Shown: in pieces, positions 1-5,472 of the stretch | How positions within the stretch are numbered: position 1 is the stretch's first letter | How the letters are laid out: each line of letters opens with the position of its first letter | Assembly (NCBI GenBank): GCA_031266115.1 | Contig: JAISBQ010000048.1 | Location: forward strand, 1-5,583 | Length of the DNA stretch: 5,583 nucleotides | Direction: 5' to 3' | Origin: Bifidobacteriaceae bacterium | GTDB taxonomy: Bacteria > Actinomycetota > Actinomycetes > Actinomycetales > WQXJ01 | Notes under the pieces: model-generated | Seen by the model: the letters and a program-made list of their open reading frames with translations, nothing else | Databases searched by the model: none | What the model was told of the DNA's origin: nothing | Program-made: the position numbers and the translations under genes

Positions 1-77
1 GAAATCTCGGTACGTTTCCGACACCCCCTGACACTCGTCCCCCTCGTGAGCTGGACGTAGGGGCTCGAACGGTCCAC
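1..77 (-). CDS. possible 5' end of a minus-strand gene leaving the left edge
   Basis: On the minus strand a GTG at 77-75 is preceded by GGAGG (87-83) with a five-base gap, a good ribosome binding site. The frame then stays open for 25 codons to the window edge (begins MDRSSPYVQLTRG). If real, this gene is divergent from hipBA and the roughly 140 bp between them would hold both promoters. I do not recognise the product. Against it: 25 codons carry little information, and plus-strand frame 3 is also open from the edge to a TGA at 157-159 (ending SETYLKEV), so a gene tail entering from the left is an alternative. Apart from these options, positions 1-215 show only a C/A-rich, G-poor stretch (about 83-150) and nothing else I can name. 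Confidence 0.25.
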   Translation of the reverse strand, partial: MDRSSPYVQLTRGTSVRGCRKRTEI

Positions 78-215
78 CGTTTCCTCCACGACACGACACC
101 TCACTCCACCACACACCTCACCCCGAACACTCCATCCGAGACATACCTCAAGGAGGTTTGACCAGCCCGGGGCACCACACCACAAGGCCGGGTCCAGCAC
201 ATGGACGGTCTCTTA

Positions 216-262
216 ATGTCGCCATGTGGCGACACTGTGATAGTGTCGCCACATGGCGACAT
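216..262. promoter_or_regulatory. twin palindromic operator of hipBA
   Basis: Two 18-bp near-palindromes, TGTCGCCATGTGGCGACA (217-234) and TGTCGCCACATGGCGACA (244-261), each have 8-bp half-sites around a 2-bp centre. They are exact reverse complements of each other, so the whole block is also one long inverted repeat with 21-bp arms (216-236 and 242-262) around the 5-bp spacer GTGAT. Centre-to-centre distance is 27 bp. HipB-family dimers are known to bind paired operators upstream of their own gene and to repress cooperatively with HipA. The position here, over the promoter and the first codons of hipB, fits that role. The assignment to HipB is inferred from position and symmetry. Confidence 0.85.
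238..246 (+). promoter_or_regulatory. extended -10 promoter element of hipBA
   Basis: TGATAGTGT matches the extended -10 pattern TGnTAnnnT. The hexamer TAGTGT (241-246) ends six bases before the A of the hipB ATG (253), exactly where transcription would be expected to begin. No convincing -35 hexamer lies 16-18 bp upstream; that position is occupied by the first operator. The element lies in the spacer between the two operators and overlaps the second by three bases, so a bound repressor would occlude it. An extended -10 can compensate for a poor -35. This is a motif match, not a mapped start site. Confidence 0.5.
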
Positions 263-558
263 CCGTTCACGACGCGGCCCAACTCGGCGCGGCCGTGCGG
301 GCGGCCCGCATCGACCACGGCCTGTCACAGACGGACCTGGCGCACGGGGCCCGCGTCGGACGGCAGTGGCTGGTGGGCTTGGAGGCGGGAGACAAGGTCT
401 CCGCTCCTCTCGACATGGTGCTGCGTGTACTGGGCCAACTTCGCCTCTCCGTCACCCTGGATCCCACGCCCGCTGCTTTCCGTCCGACCGGTCCCGCCCC
501 ACCTCTCATTCGGGCCGACGACATCGTCGCCCGTTACACCGACCCGAACCCCAGGTGA
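253..558 (+). CDS. hipB: HipB-like XRE-family antitoxin and autorepressor
   Basis: This 101-aa protein is the expected DNA-binding antitoxin of a HipBA pair: it should dimerise, bind the operator at 216-262, repress the operon and hold HipA inactive. A helix-turn-helix of the Xre/Cro type spans roughly residues 9-62, with the typical LSQTDLA helix (24-30), a recognition helix around VGRQWLVGLEAG (35-46) and the closing MVLRVLGQL helix (55-63). The tail (70-101) is Pro-rich and probably flexible; in E. coli HipB the C-terminal tail contacts HipA. The ATG at 253 is the only sensible start: an in-frame TAG lies at 241-243, and the next possible start (GTG 295) would cut into the first helix. No Shine-Dalgarno precedes it, and the -10 spacing suggests a leaderless message. 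It is followed after 6 bp by hipA in the same frame. Confidence 0.85.
   Translation: MATSVHDAAQLGAAVRAARIDHGLSQTDLAHGARVGRQWLVGLEAGDKVSAPLDMVLRVLGQLRLSVTLDPTPAAFRPTGPAPPLIRADDIVARYTDPNPR
553..558 (+). promoter_or_regulatory. hipA ribosome binding site overlapping the hipB stop
   Basis: AGGTGA lies six bases before the GTG start of hipA (565) and contains the TGA stop of hipB (556-558). A ribosome finishing hipB would therefore sit on the hipA initiation site, so hipA translation is probably coupled to hipB, favouring antitoxin made first or in excess. The match to the anti-SD is partial but it is the best candidate at that position and supports GTG 565 as the start. Confidence 0.55.
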
Positions 559-564
559 TCCGCC

Positions 565-1812
565 GTGCTTCACGTTCTGCTTGGCGGCATCCAGATGGGC
601 GACCTCGACGGCACAGGCAACCGCCTCAGGTTCCGCTACAACCCTGATGCCCAGAACGAACCGGCCTTCGTGCCGCTATCGACCGGAATGCCGAGCAGCG
701 AGCTCCGCTGGCGTGGTGGCCGGATCAGGCACTGGCTGCAGGGGTTGCTACCCGAACGCGACGGGGTGCTACGCCGCTGGCGAGCTGAATTCGGTCTCGC
801 CGATACCCGCCCGGAATCACTGCTCGCTCACGTTGGCGAAGATGTCGCAGGTGCTGCCCAATTTGTGCGCCCGGACCGGCTTGACGCCATGGTGGACCGA
901 CCGAGATCGCTGACAACGTTGTCCACCGCCGATCTTGCCGACCTCGCGCGCGCCGCATCCCGGGACATCTTGCCGTACGACGCTGGCACCGGGCTTGGCC
1001 GCTTCTCTCTGGCCGGAGCTCAAGCCAAGTTCGCTCTCCAACAGACCGACCAGGGGTGGGCACTGCCCGCCGGAGCAGAGCCGTCAACCCACATCTTCAA
1101 ACCCGCCATCGCCGGACTCGCAGACCAGGACGTGTCCGAGGTCCTGTCGATGCGCGCAGCCGCCCGGATCGGCTTGCCCACCGCGCGGGCCTTCCTCGCT
1201 GACTTCGATGGCCAGCGTGTCATTGGCGTGGAGCGCTATGACCGTGCTCGGGTCGAGGGTCGCTGGCTTCGCGTTCACCAGGAGAACCTCTGTCAAGCCG
1301 CGGGACTGTCTCCCCTCCTCAAGTACGAATCCCAGTCCGGCCTGGGAGCCGGGGTCTGCGCTGGACTCATTCGCCAACACTGCGGGAACACCGACGTGGC
1401 GACCTTCGCGCAGGCCATCGTCTACAACTATCTGATACGTGGTTCCGACGCGCACGCCCAGAATTACTCCATTCTCATCGCTCCGGGCGGCTGCCGGCTC
1501 GCTCCGCTGTATGACATCAACACGACCTTGACATTCGGTCCCCGATGGGCAACGACGATGGCGATGAGCATCGGCGGCGAGAGCCAGTTCGACCGAGTCA
1601 ACCGTGGTGCATGGGACCGGTTCGCACGCGACATCGGCGTAGACCCCGAGTGGCTGCATGCCGAGCTGCGGTCATTGTCCGCACGCCTCCCCGACGCGCT
1701 GACCGATGTCCGCTCCGAACCCGACCTTGCTGCGACAGCCTCGATGGGTGCCCTGTTCCAAGACCGTCTGGCCGAATGGCTGCGCCAGGTTCGATCCGCG
1801 CTGGGGACGTGA
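565..1812 (+). CDS. hipA: HipA-like serine/threonine kinase toxin
   Basis: A 415-aa HipA-family kinase, close to the roughly 440 aa of E. coli HipA. The family phosphorylates a cellular protein (GltX for E. coli HipA), slows translation and causes growth arrest or persistence; the target here is unknown. The N-terminal HipA domain covers about residues 1-105. The kinase core follows: SLAGAQAK (148-155), whose Ser148 corresponds to the E. coli autophosphorylation serine; Lys179 in THIFK, the ATP-contacting lysine; HQENLCQ (238-244) and KYES (253-256), conserved family blocks; GSDAHAQN (293-300) with catalytic Asp295 and Asn300; and the metal-binding Asp317 in LYDI. All key residues are present, so it looks catalytically competent. 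Start GTG 565 is backed by a ribosome binding site in the hipB stop and gives the expected N-terminus (LHVLLGGIQMGDL). No frameshift or truncation is seen. Confidence 0.93.
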   Translation: MLHVLLGGIQMGDLDGTGNRLRFRYNPDAQNEPAFVPLSTGMPSSELRWRGGRIRHWLQGLLPERDGVLRRWRAEFGLADTRPESLLAHVGEDVAGAAQFVRPDRLDAMVDRPRSLTTLSTADLADLARAASRDILPYDAGTGLGRFSLAGAQAKFALQQTDQGWALPAGAEPSTHIFKPAIAGLADQDVSEVLSMRAAARIGLPTARAFLADFDGQRVIGVERYDRARVEGRWLRVHQENLCQAAGLSPLLKYESQSGLGAGVCAGLIRQHCGNTDVATFAQAIVYNYLIRGSDAHAQNYSILIAPGGCRLAPLYDINTTLTFGPRWATTMAMSIGGESQFDRVNRGAWDRFARDIGVDPEWLHAELRSLSARLPDALTDVRSEPDLAATASMGALFQDRLAEWLRQVRSALGT

Positions 1813-1866
1813 GGCATGGGCGGGTGTGCTCGGTCGCTGCGCTCCGGCCGACCCTCCCTCGCCCGC

Positions 1867-1905
1867 ATGTCAGGGGAGAAGACCTGCGGCCTTGTCCCCT
1901 GACGT
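1867..1905 (+). terminator. hairpin downstream of hipA, probable terminator
   Basis: GTCAGGGGA (1869-1877) pairs perfectly with TCCCCTGAC (1895-1903), and the stem extends by a wobble and an A-T pair to 1867/1905. Inside, AAG (1879-1881) pairs with CTT (1891-1893) and CC with GG across single mismatches, giving an almost continuous hairpin with a small loop. It begins 54 bases after the hipA stop. There is no U-tract, which is common for terminators in high-GC actinobacteria, so termination is inferred from strength and position. It could instead be a 3' stabilising structure. Confidence 0.5.
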
Positions 1906-1912
1906 ACTCACT

Positions 1913-1944
1913 CGCCAGCGTGTCGGCCTCGCGACACACTGGCG
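1913..1944. repeat. 13-bp inverted repeat with a HipB-like half-site
   Basis: CGCCAGCGTGTCG (1913-1925) and CGACACACTGGCG (1932-1944) pair at 12 of 13 positions around a 6-base loop. The right arm runs into TGGCGACA (1940-1947), identical to a half-site of the hipBA operator. The central TGTCG/CGACA pair (1921-1936) resembles the operator but with 6 rather than 8 bases between the pentamers. It may be a second hairpin of the hipBA terminator region or a degenerate extra operator; I cannot decide which. Confidence 0.45.
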
Positions 1945-2058
1945 ACACGCCGGCACGGAAGAGTTAACCTGCCGCGGCGCCTGCCGTGAGCGCTCCGGTT
2001 GATGGCCACGGGCTGACGTTCGCCTTTGACCTACGTAGCGCTGACTGGCACCGCGCGG

Positions 2059-2104
2059 CAACGCGGCGTTCCCCCTTCGGACGCCTGAACGGCACCCCGC
2101 GTTG
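2059..2104. repeat. two-tier inverted repeat
   Basis: CAACGCGG (2059-2066) pairs with CCGCGTTG (2097-2104). Directly inside, CGTTC (2067-2071) pairs with GAACG (2087-2091), with a 5-base bulge GCACC on the right side. A competing inner pairing GGCGT/ACGCC (2065-2069, 2081-2085) is also possible. As RNA this would be a stable bulged hairpin about 240 bases before the large gene. No known riboswitch class was recognised. It could be part of a 5' leader or simply a product of high GC. Confidence 0.35.
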
Positions 2105-2210
2105 GGCGAGTGGTCACCAGGTGTTTACCCTTCGACCCCTTGACCGTTAACCTTCGGCGATCTCCGCCATTCCTGGTGTTTGTGCTGGTCAAGCCCGCTC
2201 GCCAGAATGT

Positions 2211-2267
2211 GTCGCGCCGGACAGCGGACGGTGGCGTGAGCCGCTAGGACTACCCGTCCGGCGCGAT
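2211..2267 (+). promoter_or_regulatory. perfect 11-bp stem in the leader of the large surface-protein gene
   Basis: TCGCGCCGGAC (2212-2222) is the exact reverse complement of GTCCGGCGCGA (2256-2266), with a G-U closing pair at 2211/2267. Within it AGCGG (2223-2227) stacks directly on the left arm and pairs with CCGCT (2241-2245). The structure ends 74 bases before the GTG start at 2341 and 62 before its ribosome binding site. It could be a leader attenuator or protein-binding hairpin for the downstream gene, or a second terminator isolating that gene from hipBA. No U-tract follows. No known riboswitch consensus was recognised. Function is inferred from position only. Confidence 0.45.
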
Positions 2268-2328
2268 CAGTTGACGTTCTCGCCCCGGACGCCGGCCCAT
2301 GCGGCCCTCCGGCAAGCGAGCACATGAC

Positions 2329-2334
2329 AGGAGG
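2329..2334 (+). promoter_or_regulatory. strong ribosome binding site fixing the start of the large gene
   Basis: AGGAGG is followed by six bases and then GTG at 2341, in frame with the long coding region. An upstream in-frame ATG at 2299 has no comparable site, and later ATGs (2371, 2398) have weaker or no upstream matches. I therefore place the start at 2341. Confidence 0.65.
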
Positions 2335-2340
2335 ACCGGC

Positions 2341-5300
2341 GTGGCCGCACGGTGGCCGAGGGGATCGAGGATGCGCGGATTGACCGGCACGGGCGCGATG
2401 GCCCGCCGAGCCTTGCTGGGGCACCGGACCGACAGGCCCGCCCCACCGCGACACGCCAGAGTCCGAGCCCAGTCCAGTCACGGCAGCCTGCACCGTCCGC
2501 ACACCCTGAACACCCGCCGTCTCCTGGCGCGCGCACTCACGGCAGGCGGCCTGGCGGTGACGGTCGTCTCGGGGATCGGTTTGGCAGCCCTCTCCCCGTC
2601 CAACGCCTCGACCCCCACCGACGATGCCGTCACGGTCGCTTGGGCGGGTGGCAACACTCCGGAGTTGCAACAGTTCCAACCCGACCGGGACCCAGCGTCA
2701 GTCCACTACGGCGACTTCGAGAACGTCCAGGTGAGCGTGTCGAAGACCACCGACCTGGTGGACGAATCGGTCACGGTCACCGTGACCGGGATGCCCGGTG
2801 GGACGACGTCTCTTGTGAGCCCGGTTGATGGTAAAGCGGCGATGGGCGCGAACTTTGTCCAGGCAATGCAGTGTTGGGGAGACCCGACCGACCCGGAGTT
2901 CTACGAGAACTGTCTGTGGGGTGCATGGGTTGCGTCCACCGGCAGCGCTGCACCTGGCACGCCCCGGTCGGCACGGAATCGCGGTGGCCGGGATTCTAAG
3001 GGGACGGTGCCGTTCCGGGCAGTGACAGGCCGTGATTACTCAGGGGACTTGGTGACCGTCGACTACAGGGCCGACTCGGAGTTGTTGCAAGTGGTGCGCC
3101 CGGAGACCGCGAATGAACGCAGTGTCATGGTGGACGCCACGGGGACAGCGGAGTTCTTGTTCGAGGCCCAGTCGGCTGCGGCCCAACCCTATCTGGGATG
3201 CGGGGATGAGGGCTCGGCCACCGGGACCCGGTGTTGGCTGGTGGTGGTGCCCCGTGGCGTGCATACCTCGGCGGCGAGCGAGGACTGTTACATCCCAGTG
3301 CCTTCGTCGACCGGTGACAAGACTGGAGCCATCCAGGAAAACTCTCCGGTGAATCCGGGGTGTGACTATTGGGGTAACCGGGTGGTGGTGCGGTTGGAGT
3401 TCCGTCCCACTGGTCCACCGTGCCCGCCAGGGCGCGCCGAGGTGCGCGTGTCAGGGTCCCAGGGGGTCGCGGATGCTTTCTCCTCATGGCAGGCGGGTAT
3501 CTGCCGGGCCGGGGGTAGCGCGTTCACGTTGACTACCTCGTCTGACCAGTTGGTCCGGGACCAGTTGCTGTCCGGGACGGCTTCGATGGCGATCACGTCG
3601 CGTCCCCTGGCTGAGGAGTGGTTGGGCGAGGGGCATGACCCAGGTCGCTTGGCCGATGCGCGGGTGGTGTACGCACCGGTCGCGGTCTCGGGGCTGGTGG
3701 TCGCGTTCCTCGCCAACCGGGACGGACATATCGAGACCGGAATCCGGTTGAGTCCGCGTCTGGTGGCGAAACTGGTGACCCACTCCTATGGGTTGGAACA
3801 GTCGTTGTACTACTACGGGAGGGACCGCGTGCCTGGCCCGTGGTACACGAACCCGATCCGGTTGACCAACGATCCGGAGTTCAGGGCGTTGAATCCCGAT
3901 GGGGTGTTCACCCAGGGTGGGACATTGGTCATGACCGGCCCGGACTCAGCGGATGGGATCGCCCAGTTGTGGGCGTATCTGCGGGCGGATGACGCGGCGC
4001 GGGCGTTCCTGGCTGGGGAGGCAGACAATATCCGTCCGGGCGATGAGGGCAACACAGGCATGACCCTGAACCCGTGGTATCTGCCCAAAGGCCACCCGGA
4101 CGCGAAAGTGCCGGTGTTCACTGAGGTTCCTTCGTCGGAGGCCGGCTCGAATGGTATGGCACTGTTGCCGGTCCGCGACGAAGCCGGGCAGGTGCAGTGG
4201 CGCGAGGTCGGACTGACCGACGTGGATGGGTCCCCGCTGTGTCTGTGTGACACCCCGGTGGACACCTTCCCCAAAGCCGATCAGACCGAACTACCGCAGT
4301 TCGTCCGGGTCACCTCCACCGCAGTCCAGTGGTGGTATGACATTGCCCAGGTGCGTCCCTACGCATCCAGTTTGGGATCGGCAGCACGGATGGTGTTCCG
4401 CGCTGACACGGGCTCGAAAACTGAATGGGACGCATCCGCGTGGAACGGAGCCACCCACGGAAACTATGTCTCCAACGGGTTGAGCAACCTCAACGGCGTG
4501 TTCCTGACCGGATATACCGGCGCGGCTGAAGCGGCCCGGTACGGCCTGGCGACAGCTTTCCTGGGGGTCCCGAACTCGCCAGGAGTGTTCGTGGACGCCA
4601 ACCCGGCTGCGATGGCCGCTGCTGTGGCCGCACAGGAAGACACCGGAACCGGTGGAGTCGGGGTGATCAACCCGGCCACCCTACCCACCGACGCCTACCC
4701 ACTGACCACCCTGATGTACGCGGCAGTCAATGTGAACGCCCTGGACCAGGCCCAACGAGACCAATATGCCGACCTGATCGAATACGCAGTCACCACCGGA
4801 CAAACCCCCGGCAGCTCCATCGGTCAACTCCCCGAAGGCTACCTCCCCCTCACCGGCACCCTCCGCGACCAAGCCTTGAGCGCAGTCCGGGCAATCCGTA
4901 AGATCACCGGACCCGACGACGACCCGACTGAGCCACCAACTCACGGCCTAACTGACCCACCAACTGACGGTCGATCTGACCCGCCAAAGGACGACCCGGC
5001 GGACCCACTCAGTGGCGAGCCCGCTGCCCCTGGCCAACCGGGCGCCGAACCCGTGACCAACCCGCCCTCAGGCACCCGAATCGAAACGGACGCGCCCGCC
5101 AGCCCGACCACTCCTACACCGAGCACGAGCCCGTCGACCACCAGCCCGGCATCAGACAACCCCAGCGGCAATCCACCTGAACCCAACGCCCAGGAGGATG
5201 ACACCGCAGATTCTCCAGACGTTCAGGACCCCAACGTCCTCCCATCCGATGCCGATAGCCCCAACCCGGTGGGCGAGGACACCGAGGCACAGGTGATCCC

Positions 5301-5448
5301 CGCCCAGAACGACGCCGCGCCGTTACCGATGACACCAGCGGTCGGCGCCTCGCCTGCTCGCGGTGCCTTGGGCGGCGCGCTAGCGACGGGGTTGGCGGGG
5401 GTCGTGGCCGGTCCTCTGCTTCTACGGCGCCGGAGTGAAACGCCGTGA
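2341..5448 (+). CDS. large exported PstS-like solute-binding surface protein
   Basis: A 1035-aa protein (from GTG 2341), about three times the size of an ordinary PstS. Order of parts: Arg-rich n-region (1-64) ending in TRRLLAR (58-64); hydrophobic core (65-84); likely cleavage near SNA/ST (89-90); an N-terminal region (about 91-367) with a beta-rich Ig-like stretch (130-154) and the block QAMQCWGD (174-181); a type-2 periplasmic-binding fold (about 368-852); a low-complexity Pro/Thr/Ser/Asp stalk (857-994); LPMTP (995-999); hydrophobic segment (1008-1028); and RRR. The binding-fold call rests on GSQGVADAFSSW (372-383), SGTASMAITSRPL (411-423), VYAPVAVSGLVVAFL (443-457), LSPRLVAKLVTHSYG (470-484) and the crossover-back stretch YPLTTLMYAAV...GQLPEGYLPL (786-837), all matching the PstS layout. 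The canonical GAGATF and RxDxSGT phosphate loops are absent, so phosphate binding is doubtful. Ten cysteines fall in the exported part, including a CLC at 634-636. No transporter genes are adjacent. Gene name not recognised. Confidence 0.8.
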   Translation: MAARWPRGSRMRGLTGTGAMARRALLGHRTDRPAPPRHARVRAQSSHGSLHRPHTLNTRRLLARALTAGGLAVTVVSGIGLAALSPSNASTPTDDAVTVAWAGGNTPELQQFQPDRDPASVHYGDFENVQVSVSKTTDLVDESVTVTVTGMPGGTTSLVSPVDGKAAMGANFVQAMQCWGDPTDPEFYENCLWGAWVASTGSAAPGTPRSARNRGGRDSKGTVPFRAVTGRDYSGDLVTVDYRADSELLQVVRPETANERSVMVDATGTAEFLFEAQSAAAQPYLGCGDEGSATGTRCWLVVVPRGVHTSAASEDCYIPVPSSTGDKTGAIQENSPVNPGCDYWGNRVVVRLEFRPTGPPCPPGRAEVRVSGSQGVADAFSSWQAGICRAGGSAFTLTTSSDQLVRDQLLSGTASMAITSRPLAEEWLGEGHDPGRLADARVVYAPVAVSGLVVAFLANRDGHIETGIRLSPRLVAKLVTHSYGLEQSLYYYGRDRVPGPWYTNPIRLTNDPEFRALNPDGVFTQGGTLVMTGPDSADGIAQLWAYLRADDAARAFLAGEADNIRPGDEGNTGMTLNPWYLPKGHPDAKVPVFTEVPSSEAGSNGMALLPVRDEAGQVQWREVGLTDVDGSPLCLCDTPVDTFPKADQTELPQFVRVTSTAVQWWYDIAQVRPYASSLGSAARMVFRADTGSKTEWDASAWNGATHGNYVSNGLSNLNGVFLTGYTGAAEAARYGLATAFLGVPNSPGVFVDANPAAMAAAVAAQEDTGTGGVGVINPATLPTDAYPLTTLMYAAVNVNALDQAQRDQYADLIEYAVTTGQTPGSSIGQLPEGYLPLTGTLRDQALSAVRAIRKITGPDDDPTEPPTHGLTDPPTDGRSDPPKDDPADPLSGEPAAPGQPGAEPVTNPPSGTRIETDAPASPTTPTPSTSPSTTSPASDNPSGNPPEPNAQEDDTADSPDVQDPNVLPSDADSPNPVGEDTEAQVIPAQNDAAPLPMTPAVGASPARGALGGALATGLAGVVAGPLLLRRRSETP
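4927..4998 (+). repeat. three tandem 24-bp repeats in the stalk region
   Basis: Three in-frame 24-bp units beginning ACTGAGCC, ACTGACCC and TCTGACCC encode TEPPTHGL, TDPPTDGR and SDPPKDDP. They open the Pro-rich stalk directly after the folded domain. Units one and two are most alike and the third is diverged, as expected of a slippage-derived, length-variable spacer in a surface protein. Confidence 0.7.
5323..5445 (+). other. C-terminal sorting-like or membrane-anchor tail
   Basis: The last 41 codons encode LPMTP, an 8-residue linker, about 21 hydrophobic residues (GALGGALATG..., ending GPLLL) and RRRSETP. This is the architecture of a sortase signal (LPxTG, hydrophobic span, positive tail), except that Pro replaces the Gly that follows the cleaved Thr. 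It may be a variant sorting signal, a decayed one or a simple C-terminal transmembrane anchor. The first Leu is a TTA codon (5323-5325), rare in high-GC actinobacteria. Confidence 0.55.
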
Positions 5449-5472
5449 TCATCTCCGCCGCCACCCCCACGA

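Larger units (their letters stand above)
1813..2340. other. 528-bp intergenic region with several inverted repeats, no gene
   Basis: No reading frame here has both a credible start and coding-like composition; the open frames are shadows. The region holds a weak hairpin just after the hipA stop (GCGGG 1820-1824 with CCCGC 1862-1866, plus GGTCG 1832-1836 with CGACC 1849-1853), then the separately listed structures at 1867-1905, 1913-1944, 2059-2104 and 2211-2267. The promoter of the large downstream gene must be here unless the gene reads through from hipA. TTGACC-like hexamers occur at 2025-2030, 2140-2145 and 2271-2276 (TTGACG), but none has a matching TAnnnT at 16-18 bp, so I do not call a promoter. 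Confidence 0.7.

Noticed and set aside
61..77. GGGGCTCGAACGG, resembling a tRNA T-loop on the minus strand
   Set aside because: The flanking five-base T-stem does not pair and no acceptor, D or anticodon arm can be drawn.
96..124. Two near-identical 12-mers ACACCTCACTCC and ACACCTCACCCC spaced 17 bp apart
   Set aside because: They lie in a C/A-rich low-complexity stretch and there are only two copies; not enough to call a regulatory repeat.
201..647. Plus and minus frames through the operator that both encode MSPCGDT- and VSPHGDI-like peptides
   Set aside because: The repeated peptides are simply the translated symmetric operator; the frames otherwise shadow hipB and hipA.
158..913. 251-aa plus-strand frame overlapping hipB and the start of hipA, with AAGGAGG at 150-156 just upstream
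   Set aside because: The SD-like run is only one base from the TTG, it forms part of a small ACCTC/GAGGT palindrome, and the protein overlaps two well-supported genes in another frame.
2030..2040. CTACGTAG 8-bp palindrome after a TTGACC hexamer
   Set aside because: Short palindromes like this are common by chance, and no -10 element is properly spaced from the hexamer.
1813..2340. Possible known riboswitch (for example a c-di-AMP type) upstream of the secreted protein
   Set aside because: Stems are present but I could not find the conserved loop sequences of any class I know.
2125..2679. 184-aa minus-strand frame before and over the start of the large gene
   Set aside because: Low-complexity Gly/Arg/Ala-rich content, no recognisable domain, and overlap with the signal-peptide coding part of the large gene.
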